Source of the DNA: a virus
Direction: 5' to 3' (one strand)
Virus record (IMG/VR): IMGVR_UViG_3300009149_006183
Location: 28,304-92,303 of that record
DNA length: 64,000 nt
Both the position numbers and the translations under genes were made by a program. The notes beneath the pieces were generated by a model that saw only the letters and a program-made list of their open reading frames with translations, did no database searches and was not told where the DNA came from. Every line of letters begins with the position of its first letter. Within the stretch, counting starts at the first letter, position 1. Shown piece by piece: positions 1-8,717 of the stretch.

Positions 1-398
1 GAAAGGTAACTCCCCCAAGCCGTAGCTTTTCCAACCGAATTTTGCTTATACCAACAAATTTCGGTTCTGAATAGAAGACCTATTTCTGTCATTATATTAT
101 ACAAATGTGCATAAATACATCTGACATATTCTTTATCCTTGTCTACCTGCCTATTCGTCATGGCATCAATATTTATAGCGATTCTTCCGCCAGGAACTAA
201 TACTCTTTTACATTCTATAAAAATTGTTTTTAGCCACAATAAATAGTCATCGTACAACATGTCGTCTTCATGATTCCCATAGTTTATTTTTACATTATAG
301 GGGGGCGACGAGAAAATAAGATGAACAGAGTTATCGGTTATCTTTTTTAATCCAGACAGGACATCGTCACATATTATTTTATTGACTGTTTCTTCCAT
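1..398 (-). CDS. DNA methyltransferase (SPPY type), 3' part cut by window edge
   Basis: I translated this by hand from the ATG at 398; the frame stays open to base 1, so about 132 N-terminal residues are visible and the C-terminus lies outside the window. Residues 33-37 read SSPPYN, the catalytic motif IV of amino-methyltransferases acting on adenine N6 or cytosine N4. It is followed by a typical VPGGRIAIN strand (about residues 71-79) and a late TAWGSY segment. The order (catalytic motif near the N-terminus, AdoMet motif later) fits the beta class. It probably modifies phage DNA against host restriction. The primase CDS ends inside its start region (25-base overlap), so the two are likely co-transcribed. 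SPPY leans towards N4-cytosine, but specificity cannot be read from this fragment. Confidence 0.82.
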   Translation of the reverse strand, partial: MEETVNKIICDDVLSGLKKITDNSVHLIFSSPPYNVKINYGNHEDDMLYDDYLLWLKTIFIECKRVLVPGGRIAINIDAMTNRQVDKDKEYVRCIYAHLYNIMTEIGLLFRTEICWYKQNSVGKATAWGSYL

Positions 399-1012
399 TT
401 ATTATCTTCCCATTTTTTCTGTTTTAATCTAAAAGGCGGAATATGATATTCGTTTTCACCTAATATAAAATTATAAACCTCTATCAATTCGTTAATATTC
501 TCGGATGATATAAGAAAATCTATTTTCTGATAAACCTTATCAAGAAAGTCTAATTCGTTTTCCTCGTAGTCCACCTGTTCTAAATACATTAATCCTAAAG
601 ATGATATTTCTAATGAGATATCATCAAATATTTTTTTAGTCTCTTCTCTACCAGACTGATAATCTTTTTTAATACTATTTATTAAAAAAGGTAGTTCCTG
701 CTCTCCTGATACGTCTATACTCCCGCCCAACATCTCTAGAGCCTTTCTCCAGGAGATATTATTCAAATTAGCATATAGGGATACCACATCTCCACTTTTC
801 TTACATCCAAAACAATAATAGTTTTGATGAGACCCAGGCTTGTCATATACGGTAAATGATGGTTTAGTCTCTGTGTGCCCGGGCATCGGGCAAAGATATA
901 GCAACTTGTCTCTATAGGTTGATACGGGAATATGTCCAGCAGATTCTAAAAGATCAGTTATTAGATTGTTACTTTGGACCTGTTCTATAATTATTAAATT
1001 TTTATTATCCAT
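374..1012 (-). CDS. CHC2 zinc-finger DNA primase-like protein
   Basis: The N-terminal half carries a DnaG-type CHC2 zinc-binding domain: CPMPGH, then KPSFTVYDK, then YYCFGCKKSGDVVSL, giving the expected C-H-C-C ligands. In DnaG and phage primases this domain recognises the priming site on single-stranded DNA. No TOPRIM catalytic domain is visible in the roughly 212 residues, so this is either a stand-alone zinc-finger subunit or half of a split primase. I chose the ATG at 1012, which overlaps the DnaB stop by 8 bases; the longer frame from 1075 would overlap DnaB by about 70. It lies directly downstream of the replicative helicase, fitting a primase-helicase pair. The C-terminal half is not recognised. 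Confidence 0.78.
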   Translation of the reverse strand: MDNKNLIIIEQVQSNNLITDLLESAGHIPVSTYRDKLLYLCPMPGHTETKPSFTVYDKPGSHQNYYCFGCKKSGDVVSLYANLNNISWRKALEMLGGSIDVSGEQELPFLINSIKKDYQSGREETKKIFDDISLEISSLGLMYLEQVDYEENELDFLDKVYQKIDFLISSENINELIEVYNFILGENEYHIPPFRLKQKKWEDNKWKKQSIK

Positions 1013-3833
1013 TATTACAGTTAGAAAGAAACTCATCAAAGTTATTTGAGGTCTCATCCTTTTTAATATGTTCATCGAAATTCAGGGCATCGCTATCATT
1101 TATTTTATTCATAATCTCTTCCTGGTTCTGAGTGTAAAAAGTAGTATTAATACTTTTAATTAAACTAATTTTTGGGTCTACTTCTAACATGGTTTTATTA
1201 GACCCGTTAGAAAATACGTTTTTGCCGTATCTAGATTTAATCTGTATAAATTCTATTCTTGTATTATCATTGGCCTGTTGAGGCTTCATCTGCGCATACA
1301 TAGCATCTGAATCAGCACTATATTGATGAGATCCATGAATATCTTCGGAATAAAAAACACCCTTAGAGCCTGACTTCCTGTATCTTTTTAATCCCTCTCT
1401 TCCTAGTTGAGCTCCAGAAACAACACAAAGCCCCTCTTCATGAATAGCCCCTGGTTTTCCCATCGTTCTTAGATATTTTAACATATCTCCAACTTCTAAA
1501 TCGTTTCTATCTCTACGGTGGGTTGTTTCGTCGGGAATTAAATTTGCGATATAGTCAACAACAACAAGATTAGGCTTGAACACGTCGATATTTCGCTCTA
1601 TTTCCCTGCGGATAGTAGACACTGGAATTTGCTCTGGAGCCTCCATAATATAAAAACTACAATGGTGCTCATTCTCGATTGATTTCACTTGGAACTCAAA
1701 ATCGCGAGCTTTATTTAACTGATCTACAGATAAGAATTTTGGATGTTGCAATTGCTCAAATGGTATTTGTGTTTCTCTAGACATAAATTTTTGATACATC
1801 TTCTCCCTTGGCATCTCTAACGGGACATATAATACATTTTTATGAGATAATTTCCATACATTAATAGCGACGTTTAGCATCATCGTAGAATTATGCGTAA
1901 CAATATTATTAGAAACAAAATTATGAGATCCAGCCATACAGACCTCATATGTCTGTTCTTTTCCAATATATTCTATGTTAGATATCTCATCCCAATAAAT
2001 ATCACTATTCGCTATATCTAATAATTCTTGATCATTATTTAGATATTGAGCAATACGAGACAAAACAGCCCTGCTTATAGAGCTATCCTTATTACCGCAA
2101 TGTCCTAAATCTTGTTTCCAATTATCATAAACCCCTCTTCTATAATATCTTCTACATCCAGTTTTAGACTTATTATATTCTTTAAACTTGCTATCTAATA
2201 ACTCCCAAATTTTTGATGGGATAACATCTCTATTAGTATTAGATTTTGAGCTTTTCTCTTTTATCCTATCTATATTGTCTAATAATAATTGCTGTTTTTT
2301 ACCGGTGAAACCAATTTGTTCGTAAAATGAATGTATTTGAGGACAATCCGTTATATTAACTCTCCACGTAAATCCCTTATCGATTTTAACAGAATCTTTT
2401 TTATAATATGATTTATACTTTTTTATAGACGCTATTATTCCAAATTTTAATAAAAGATCCCTAACATCTTTTGACAATTGTTCTGATGAAGTGTAATAAG
2501 AAATAACATATTTTTCTCTATTTCCACTCGCAGATATTTGTAGCCCTCCATCTACAGAATACATCATTCTCAATAAAGAAGATAAGGATTTTTTATTCCA
2601 CGAAAATACATCATTATGGATTCTTTTATCAACAGCCTTACACCCTATGTCAAATTTATTAATAAGATCTTGAGCTCCACGTATTCCATATTGTCCCTTA
2701 ATTCTAATACCATGTTTGTGTTTACAGACCATTTTCATGTTAATTTTATAACAAGAAGATTTCATAATTTTCACAATAGCGGGGTCCAGGTTCGTAGAAG
2801 TAATGTTTGTAAAAGTTCCACCCTCTGAAAGCAATCCGCCTAAAACGACAGGAATTCCTTCTTGCACAGAAATTTTACCGAATGGAGATTTTCTAGAAAT
2901 GGCTAGCGTATCTCCTTTCGTTAATGTAGATGTCGCTCTATATCCCTCCCAGGATAAATGTCTATGATCTTCTGTAGACTTTATTTCATGACCAAGACGC
3001 GTTGTAATTTTATAACAGTCTTTCTTTCCAGTATCTATAACATCTAAAATATTTACAAATTCTATTTTATGATTACAAGGATTAAATTGCATCAACTTAT
3101 CTTTTCGTCCTAACCGATTTCTCCTATATAATTCTTCAAGCGTGACCCTCGTTCCATCTTCTAAATTCTGCAAATTATTATAATGTCCGCACTTATAGCC
3201 TCCGACATCTCCACAAAATAAGATTAGAGAACCAGGAGCAAACCCCGTTCCCAATGTCTCATCTATTTCTTTAATATGGCATAGTATCGTATCATCTCCA
3301 CCCTTTTTATTTCTATTTTCTACTAGTTTATTATAGAATATCGGGGCGTAATCCGAAACAGATTCATAATATATTTTATTTTCACTCGAAGAATCTACTA
3401 CTATATCACCCAGATTAAGAGCTAATCTTTTGGCGGCAATCAGTCCGCCACTTATTTTCGTGTCTTTTTGATAATCTTCAATGCATTTTAAAGTATTTCT
3501 ATCTACAGATGCCTCAAAAATTTTATTCTTCAAGTCTGGATAATCATTGATATCGACATTTAACATATTAGATATATTAAATATATGCTCTTGAGCCTGT
3601 ATATCTAATTTGGCCTTAACATTCTTTTTAATAAAAGAGATAAAGGTCTTTCTGGTTAATAATACCCCGTCGTTAAACGATGCCGTAATCGCTCTGAGGA
3701 TGTAGTGATGTGCCTCATCGAAGTATTTAGTACTTAGCGGGCTAGTCAACCAGTCAGACACTAATTCCTTATTCTGTAAAAGAAGACTGATAAAGTCTTT
3801 CTCTATTTTAAGTTTTTCTTTATAGTCTATCAT
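1005..3833 (-). CDS. dnaB: Replicative DNA helicase, DnaB family, interrupted by an intein
   Basis: The open frame codes 942 residues; removing the intein (residues 215-647) leaves a normal-sized 509-residue DnaB-like helicase. The N-terminal helical domain is followed by the RecA-like core. The Walker A region is rebuilt by splicing as GDVGGYK joined to STMML, with Walker B near VVVDYIANL and a late IKSRYGKN segment. It would unwind DNA at the phage fork as a hexamer. Tyr replaces the usual Gly before the P-loop Lys (GYKS instead of GKS), which is unusual though Gly-Gly precedes it. The start overlaps the stop of the loader-like gene by 4 bases (ATGA), suggesting translational coupling. Confidence 0.92.
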   Translation of the reverse strand: MIDYKEKLKIEKDFISLLLQNKELVSDWLTSPLSTKYFDEAHHYILRAITASFNDGVLLTRKTFISFIKKNVKAKLDIQAQEHIFNISNMLNVDINDYPDLKNKIFEASVDRNTLKCIEDYQKDTKISGGLIAAKRLALNLGDIVVDSSSENKIYYESVSDYAPIFYNKLVENRNKKGGDDTILCHIKEIDETLGTGFAPGSLILFCGDVGGYKCGHYNNLQNLEDGTRVTLEELYRRNRLGRKDKLMQFNPCNHKIEFVNILDVIDTGKKDCYKITTRLGHEIKSTEDHRHLSWEGYRATSTLTKGDTLAISRKSPFGKISVQEGIPVVLGGLLSEGGTFTNITSTNLDPAIVKIMKSSCYKINMKMVCKHKHGIRIKGQYGIRGAQDLINKFDIGCKAVDKRIHNDVFSWNKKSLSSLLRMMYSVDGGLQISASGNREKYVISYYTSSEQLSKDVRDLLLKFGIIASIKKYKSYYKKDSVKIDKGFTWRVNITDCPQIHSFYEQIGFTGKKQQLLLDNIDRIKEKSSKSNTNRDVIPSKIWELLDSKFKEYNKSKTGCRRYYRRGVYDNWKQDLGHCGNKDSSISRAVLSRIAQYLNNDQELLDIANSDIYWDEISNIEYIGKEQTYEVCMAGSHNFVSNNIVTHNSTMMLNVAINVWKLSHKNVLYVPLEMPREKMYQKFMSRETQIPFEQLQHPKFLSVDQLNKARDFEFQVKSIENEHHCSFYIMEAPEQIPVSTIRREIERNIDVFKPNLVVVDYIANLIPDETTHRRDRNDLEVGDMLKYLRTMGKPGAIHEEGLCVVSGAQLGREGLKRYRKSGSKGVFYSEDIHGSHQYSADSDAMYAQMKPQQANDNTRIEFIQIKSRYGKNVFSNGSNKTMLEVDPKISLIKSINTTFYTQNQEEIMNKINDSDALNFDEHIKKDETSNNFDEFLSNCNNG
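1893..3191 (-). mobile_element. Intein with in-frame LAGLIDADG endonuclease, in the DnaB P-loop
   Basis: The element is 433 residues (215-647 of the DnaB precursor). It starts with Cys after GGYK and ends VTHN followed by Ser, the class 1 splice-junction pattern (Cys1, His-Asn, Ser+1). An N-terminal splicing block contains STEDHRHLS (block B-like TxxH) and the C-terminal block reads SHNFVSNNIVTHN. Between them are two LAGLIDADG-like helices, LGGLLSEGG and LLRMMYSVDGG, as in DOD-type homing endonucleases. Splicing must occur to restore the ATP site, so the helicase depends on it. The endonuclease is in frame with the splicing domains, unlike the helicase intein at 9477-10697. Confidence 0.93.
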
Positions 3834-4630
3834 TTATTACTCGCCAAAGAAATTATAAAAGTTTTTGGATCTCTAATTATTTTAGTTATAGCGACTCCCA
3901 AAGCATCTTCTGAATTAAATTTAGTTATATCAAATCTAATGACTAAAATAGTGGGCAACCCGTCATTTAGTCTTTCTAAGAAAAAGGCGTCTAGAGCCTG
4001 TTTTCTCCAGCGCTGGTCAGTGTACGTTATGTCATCTACCACTAGCCAATCAGAAGAACATAATTCGGAAACGCTAACATCATCTTTTTTAAGAACTTTA
4101 TTTTCTAATATGGGATATTCTATCCAGTCATATGTTTGGCAAAAACTATCATCACCAGAAAGTCTACTTTTTATAGCTTCTTTCATTATTAATGATGCAA
4201 TAAGAGTTTTGCCTTTTGGGCTTTTACCTGACTTTTGATTCAACGATGAGTCATCGAAAATAACTACATTACTGCCAGTTAGACGCCTTTTAGATATACA
4301 AGAATGACTATCTAGAACCGTAGATGGTGTCTCTTGTATTTTTAAAATGTCAATACCTGTCCAACAGTAATCAACGACTTTTTTCTTAGCCTCAAGAGCC
4401 ACACCAGCATCAATAAGCAGATTATTATCGAGAGATAGACCGTCAAAATCATGAATAGTAAATTTATAGTATGGGTGGGGTATTACGCAACGCAGATATG
4501 CCTGAGTCTCTGCCGCGATCTTACAAGTACACTTGTCTCCCTTTGGACACTTTGAGATATCGTCAACATTACAATATTTTTTAGACATATATCTCTCTAG
4601 CTCTTGTTTAATATTAATTATATCTTTCAT
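3830..4630 (-). CDS. P-loop ATPase, probable helicase loader (DnaC/DnaI-like role)
   Basis: The protein has 266 residues. A Walker A motif GKSPKGKT is at 135-142 and a Walker B-like strand SDWLVVDDI ends in D199-D200. A Cys cluster at residues 20-36 (including CPKGDKCTC) could bind zinc, as in DnaI-type loaders. It sits immediately upstream of DnaB with a 4-base overlap, the usual position of a helicase loader. The C-terminal part after Walker B (QRWRKQALDAFFLERLND) matches the spacing of an AAA+ loader with an arginine-rich helix. Function is inferred from motifs and position, not from clear family-level similarity. Confidence 0.62.
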   Translation of the reverse strand: MKDIINIKQELERYMSKKYCNVDDISKCPKGDKCTCKIAAETQAYLRCVIPHPYYKFTIHDFDGLSLDNNLLIDAGVALEAKKKVVDYCWTGIDILKIQETPSTVLDSHSCISKRRLTGSNVVIFDDSSLNQKSGKSPKGKTLIASLIMKEAIKSRLSGDDSFCQTYDWIEYPILENKVLKKDDVSVSELCSSDWLVVDDITYTDQRWRKQALDAFFLERLNDGLPTILVIRFDITKFNSEDALGVAITKIIRDPKTFIISLASNK

Positions 4631-4631
4631 T

Positions 4632-6299
4632 TTATATCTCTAATTGTTTAACATCATCATAGATAGTGGAACCAGCACACTGAGAAGGAGGTCTATTAGC
4701 CATAGTGCAACAATCTTTTGCCCACGACCGCATCTCGTCAATAACGTCACTTCGCATGACAGATAGGGGTTTAAAAGATTTTAATGCTGATAGAATATCG
4801 TTATCAACTATAGTCCTTTTAGATTCTGAAAAACCAACGAATAGAGCAGAAACGATAGCTTTTTCAATTTCTGCCCCACTATAGTTTTCGCTATTTAATG
4901 CGAGACAATCGATATCAAAATCGCCATCATTTCTTTTATACCTTTTTAACAGGGCTTTAAAGATAGCTTTTCTTTCATATAGGTGGGGAAGGTCAACAAA
5001 AAATATCTCATCAAATCTTCTCATAAATTCTGGAGGTAATTGCGTATAATCGTTAGCCGTGGCGAATACGAATACGGGTTTTTCTTTTTCTTCCATCCAA
5101 GTTAAAAACGTAGAGATAACTCTATTTGTAGTTCCCCCATCTGTTTGCCCGCTTGATTTTCCACCAGACAAACCTTTTTCTATTTCGTCCAGCCAAAGAA
5201 TACACGGGGATACAACCTCAGCCAGTTTAATCGAATCTCGCGATCTCTCTTCGCTTTCTCCCTGTAATGATCCGAATAGTCTACCGAAGTCTAATCTCAA
5301 AAGCGGCATCTGGTATAAGCTAGCGACAGCTTTAGCACATAAGCTTTTTCCTGTCCCACTGCAACCGATAGTTAATACTCCCTTTGGACATGGAATACCA
5401 TACTCTGCGGCTTCGGGATGGAATGCTAATAGCCGAAGTTTTAGCCAATCAACAAGATTATCAAGCCCACCGATATCATCCATAGAGACTTTAGGTTCTA
5501 AGAATTCTAATGTGCCTTTTTTCCTAATAATTTGTCGCTTCTCTTTAAGTATTGATGGAATAACAAACTTTTTATGTAGAACTAGAGATTTTGCATAAGC
5601 CATCTGAGCCTCTACTAGAGTTAAACCACTAACAGATTTAATAAGGGTGTTTTCATTTTTTGTTGTTTCTTTTTTTAGGTTAGGTAATTTACCTTGTTTC
5701 TCGACAGCTTTAACCATACTCCATAGCGCTTTTTTAATTTCTAAATCGTTTGGGTATGGAAAATCTACAACAGAAATACTATTTTCTAATGCTGGAGACG
5801 TTCTAAAAGATGGGCCAGTCATAATTATATGTGTCATAGAATTTATAGATGCGAATGTCTTTAATCTTCGTTCTATATCTGGAGTAACAACATCTGGGGC
5901 TATCCACCTATGAAAATCTAAAAGTATATAGATATTTCCAGATATTCCATTAGTCTTCATAAACTTCGCGTTTTGAATATCCTTCTCAGCCTCTCCTATT
6001 ATTTTAGTTAATATCTCTTCTGGGATAGTCAAGTCTGTTGTAGTCGCGGCGTCTTTTTGTCCAGAAAGCAAATCGATAGCTCCCAAATAGCAATCCCAAA
6101 CGTGCGTTCTGTATCCTCTAACCGCAGACAAATATTTAAAATAATCTTTAAGTCTTTTTTCCTCACTACATGTCAAGAAAATAAGAGGTGAGCGGCTTTT
6201 AAGTAGAGCCAGTATATCATTGTGAAAATCTTGAGTCGCCATCATCTCTAGATTCTGTTCGTAATTAGACACGCCTATCTTTTCTTCGTCTTGGGCCAT
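4632..6299 (-). CDS. Ycf46-type AAA+ ATPase
   Basis: The 555-residue protein has two halves. The N-terminal ~240 residues resemble a degenerate nucleotide-binding domain. The C-terminal half is a complete AAA+ module: KVSMDDIGGLDNL lead-in, Walker A GCSGTGKS (312-319), Walker B CILWLDEIEKG (about 366-376), sensor 1 FVFATAND, the arginine pair in FMRRFDEIFFVDLP, and sensor 2 YSGAEIEKAI. This two-half layout and the DIGGLDNL...W signature match the Ycf46 family of cyanobacteria, plastids and some bacteria and phages. The cellular role of Ycf46 is poorly known; remodelling of protein complexes is the general AAA+ function. I use the ATG at 6299, which has GAGGAG about 9 bases upstream, rather than the TTG one codon earlier. 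Confidence 0.85.
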   Translation of the reverse strand: MAQDEEKIGVSNYEQNLEMMATQDFHNDILALLKSRSPLIFLTCSEEKRLKDYFKYLSAVRGYRTHVWDCYLGAIDLLSGQKDAATTTDLTIPEEILTKIIGEAEKDIQNAKFMKTNGISGNIYILLDFHRWIAPDVVTPDIERRLKTFASINSMTHIIMTGPSFRTSPALENSISVVDFPYPNDLEIKKALWSMVKAVEKQGKLPNLKKETTKNENTLIKSVSGLTLVEAQMAYAKSLVLHKKFVIPSILKEKRQIIRKKGTLEFLEPKVSMDDIGGLDNLVDWLKLRLLAFHPEAAEYGIPCPKGVLTIGCSGTGKSLCAKAVASLYQMPLLRLDFGRLFGSLQGESEERSRDSIKLAEVVSPCILWLDEIEKGLSGGKSSGQTDGGTTNRVISTFLTWMEEKEKPVFVFATANDYTQLPPEFMRRFDEIFFVDLPHLYERKAIFKALLKRYKRNDGDFDIDCLALNSENYSGAEIEKAIVSALFVGFSESKRTIVDNDILSALKSFKPLSVMRSDVIDEMRSWAKDCCTMANRPPSQCAGSTIYDDVKQLEI

Positions 6300-6314
6300 C
6301 AAATAATCTCCTCT

Positions 6315-6818
6315 TTACGTCTTAGGGGTTAGTACTATACTAAACATCTTATCTCCGGGCTCTTCTTTTCCGAAATCCGCCTTGTCTGCGAAAGCGTTAG
6401 CATTCTCTCTAAATTTAATCTTTGCTTGAGCCTGATGGGGCATAGGGCAACCCTTTAGTTTTAAAGTATACTTCACCTTATATTTCTTATCTAGGAATTT
6501 GTGGACTAATCTATGCTTGGTCTCAAGATCGTGATCAGATATGCCGTGTCCAATTCTAACTTCCTTTATGATTACGACATTGTGAGAATTCTTTTTATCT
6601 TTTTTAGATTGATGATATTTATATTTTCCATAATCTATTATTTTACAAACTGGAAAAGTTTCGCTACCTACAGAGAATTGAACAAGATCTAGTCCCAAAT
6701 CCCTAGCCTGGCTAATTCCCTCATCTCTGCTGACAACACCCTTAAATTCTCCGTTCTCATCTATAAGCGTAATTCGTTTATTATAGATGTCATAATTCAA
6801 CTTCTTTTCATCGCTCAT
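6315..6818 (-). CDS. infC: Translation initiation factor IF-3
   Basis: The 167-residue protein matches IF-3 along its whole length. The N-domain has ITLIDENGEFKGVVSRDE, then a DLGLDLVQFS helix-strand and the signature VCKIIDYGKYKYHQSKK. A short linker follows, then the C-domain with IKEVRIGHGISDHDLETK, the helix HRLVHKFLDKKYKVKYTL and a GCPMPHQAQAK segment. IF-3 binds the 30S subunit, prevents 50S joining and checks the start codon. Cellular IF-3 is about 175-180 residues, so this copy is near full size and both domains look intact. It lies between a Ycf46-type ATPase (15-base gap) and a gene of unknown function. A phage copy could bias host ribosomes towards phage mRNAs; that purpose is inference. 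Confidence 0.93.
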   Translation of the reverse strand: MSDEKKLNYDIYNKRITLIDENGEFKGVVSRDEGISQARDLGLDLVQFSVGSETFPVCKIIDYGKYKYHQSKKDKKNSHNVVIIKEVRIGHGISDHDLETKHRLVHKFLDKKYKVKYTLKLKGCPMPHQAQAKIKFRENANAFADKADFGKEEPGDKMFSIVLTPKT

Positions 6819-6832
6819 TCCCTATATTTCTC

Positions 6833-7603
6833 CTATATATCAATAATAATTGAATAGTCTTCTTTTAACTTTTTTATAATCATTTCTTTAGTGACTTTTC
6901 CCAGATTGTTGTTATATTTTTCAGTTTTTTCTTTTATCTTAGCGATACTCCCATTCTGAGTTGATGATGTAATAACCTGCGACACCTTCTCATATAATCT
7001 GGCTTCGCTTAATAAGTTTTTTTCCAATAAATAATTAATTGACAATATCAATCCGTAATTAAAAACTAAAGCCTCGAAACTTAAAGAATAAAACATATCT
7101 AAGTCTTTCTCTGAAACAGAATTATCTACATTTGTTGAGGGCGAGGTTGTCGCTGCTGGGGTGGAATTATCTTGATAATTATAAGCAGAACAAAACGCAC
7201 TTAGAGGCTTCTTATTTAACATAAAATGCAGCCAGAATTTTATGTTAAAATCTTTACAATAGAGCAGCCACTCTCTATAAAAATAATCAATATAAGCTTT
7301 TAATAATATATTATCGCAGAAGCCGTAAGAATCTCTAAGCTGAGTCTTTACCCTACTTAAATATGTTGTAACCCCAAGCAGGTTAAAGCTCCAAGGTTCT
7401 CCAACAGTCTCTGAATATTCTTTTTCCATATAAAATGAAAAATCTCTTTGACTCCATTCTGCTAAATCTCTAGACTGATAGCGTGAAACTTTTCTAGACT
7501 TGGGCCAATGCGAAAATGTATTTTCTTTCTTTTTTGCAGCACTATTTTTCGGGTTTTTAGCCCCATTAAGGTTATCTATTAAAATAGATTCTATATCAAA
7601 CAT
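6833..7603 (-). CDS. Uncharacterised protein
   Basis: I do not recognise this 256-residue protein. The N-terminus is Lys-rich (AAKKKENTF). The middle is rich in aromatics and charged residues (FYREWLLYCKDFNIKFWLHF). A Ser/Thr/Ala-rich linker near residues 148-160 separates two helical parts. No nucleotide-binding, metal-binding or membrane motif is evident. The start is well supported: AGGAG lies about 6 bases upstream of the ATG at 7603. It lies between IF-3 and the Dam-like methylase in the replication and modification block. Confidence 0.6.
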   Translation of the reverse strand: MFDIESILIDNLNGAKNPKNSAAKKKENTFSHWPKSRKVSRYQSRDLAEWSQRDFSFYMEKEYSETVGEPWSFNLLGVTTYLSRVKTQLRDSYGFCDNILLKAYIDYFYREWLLYCKDFNIKFWLHFMLNKKPLSAFCSAYNYQDNSTPAATTSPSTNVDNSVSEKDLDMFYSLSFEALVFNYGLILSINYLLEKNLLSEARLYEKVSQVITSSTQNGSIAKIKEKTEKYNNNLGKVTKEMIIKKLKEDYSIIIDI

Positions 7604-7619
7604 TTACTTCTCCTGGTGG

Positions 7620-8714
7620 TTAAGCCACTATAAGATATTCAACACTATCAGATTTTTTCCTATACTTATACTGGTGATTTACTGCATAAACTTCTCTTAT
7701 TTTCCTAACTTCAGAAATCACTTCTTTAATTTTGTCTATATTCGACCAGCTTGAATCATTGTAACTTATTGCCCAGACAGGGATATAAATTAACTCCGAA
7801 ATTAGCTGCCTAAAATTTTCTTCGTAATTACTTATATCAACAAATTTTTTGCAGTTTCCACTAAAAATATCTGTACTTTGTCGGATATACGACTCGCAGA
7901 AACCATACATCGCAGCGTAATCACTTTGTGCGGCCCCGTACGGAGGATCAATATAGGCGATATCTACGGCTGGCTTGTCGTTCTTTAATAATTCTATACA
8001 GTCTTTGTTATAAACCTCATGCCCACCAAGATCATTTTCTATATTTAAATTCTTCCACTCTATTTTATTAAAGTTAATTTGCTGCCCACGATTTCTATGA
8101 TGCTTAATGCGATGGTCTACCTTAGCCAAGATTTGCCCGTTATTTAATCTGCCGCCGATAAAGCACCTATCCATTATAAATAATTGTATATTAGCGAAAA
8201 CTAGAGCTCTTTTAGTCTTATCTAAAGCGGAATCGCTAGGGAATACCTTATAGATATTATAATATATCCTATCTAAATTATTTGCTTCTTCTTCTGTAAA
8301 CCTATCGATAAAATTATCTAAAACGAAATGATTATGGTTATCGAATCCTTCGTCATTTTTTATAAGAAACTCAGATTCGTCTGTAGATATTTTCACTATA
8401 TTGTTTTTGACAAAAGCTTCCGCATAAACAGAAGAAGATAAAAGAATATCATTAGATACAACCCTCTTCCCCAACAATTTCATCATCATAGAAACACAGG
8501 CACTACCACAAAATAAATCTAGAATTGAATCATATTCTATATTGTTCTTTTTTAAAACATTTATAATTTCTACAATCAAATCTCTTTTATTACCGATATA
8601 TGGGTTTTTAAAATTTTTAATTATATTTCTAAAATATAATATATTCGACTCTTTTGTATTGACACAAGATTGACTAACAAAATCTATTTCTTCTGGGCAA
8701 CTGAATTTTACCAT
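7620..8714 (-). CDS. Dam-like (D12 class) N6-adenine DNA methyltransferase
   Basis: The protein has 364 residues. An NPYIGNKRDLI segment near residues 37-47 is the D12-class N-terminal motif. The AdoMet-binding motif I is ILDLFCGSACVS (about 64-75) and the catalytic motif IV is AYIDPPYGA, with DPPY at 256-259. The order motif I, target domain, DPPY fits the alpha class that includes Dam and phage T4 Dam. It transfers methyl groups to adenine N6 in DNA, probably protecting phage DNA or regulating replication and packaging. It is longer than Dam (about 270 residues) because of a larger target-recognition region between the motifs. It is the second methyltransferase in the window. Confidence 0.88.
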   Translation of the reverse strand: MVKFSCPEEIDFVSQSCVNTKESNILYFRNIIKNFKNPYIGNKRDLIVEIINVLKKNNIEYDSILDLFCGSACVSMMMKLLGKRVVSNDILLSSSVYAEAFVKNNIVKISTDESEFLIKNDEGFDNHNHFVLDNFIDRFTEEEANNLDRIYYNIYKVFPSDSALDKTKRALVFANIQLFIMDRCFIGGRLNNGQILAKVDHRIKHHRNRGQQINFNKIEWKNLNIENDLGGHEVYNKDCIELLKNDKPAVDIAYIDPPYGAAQSDYAAMYGFCESYIRQSTDIFSGNCKKFVDISNYEENFRQLISELIYIPVWAISYNDSSWSNIDKIKEVISEVRKIREVYAVNHQYKYRKKSDSVEYLIVA

Positions 8715-8717
8715 TAT

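Noticed and set aside
5059-5598. Plus-strand ORF of 179 residues
   Set aside because: It is antisense to the conserved AAA+ core of the Ycf46-type gene, has no family motifs and no Shine-Dalgarno.
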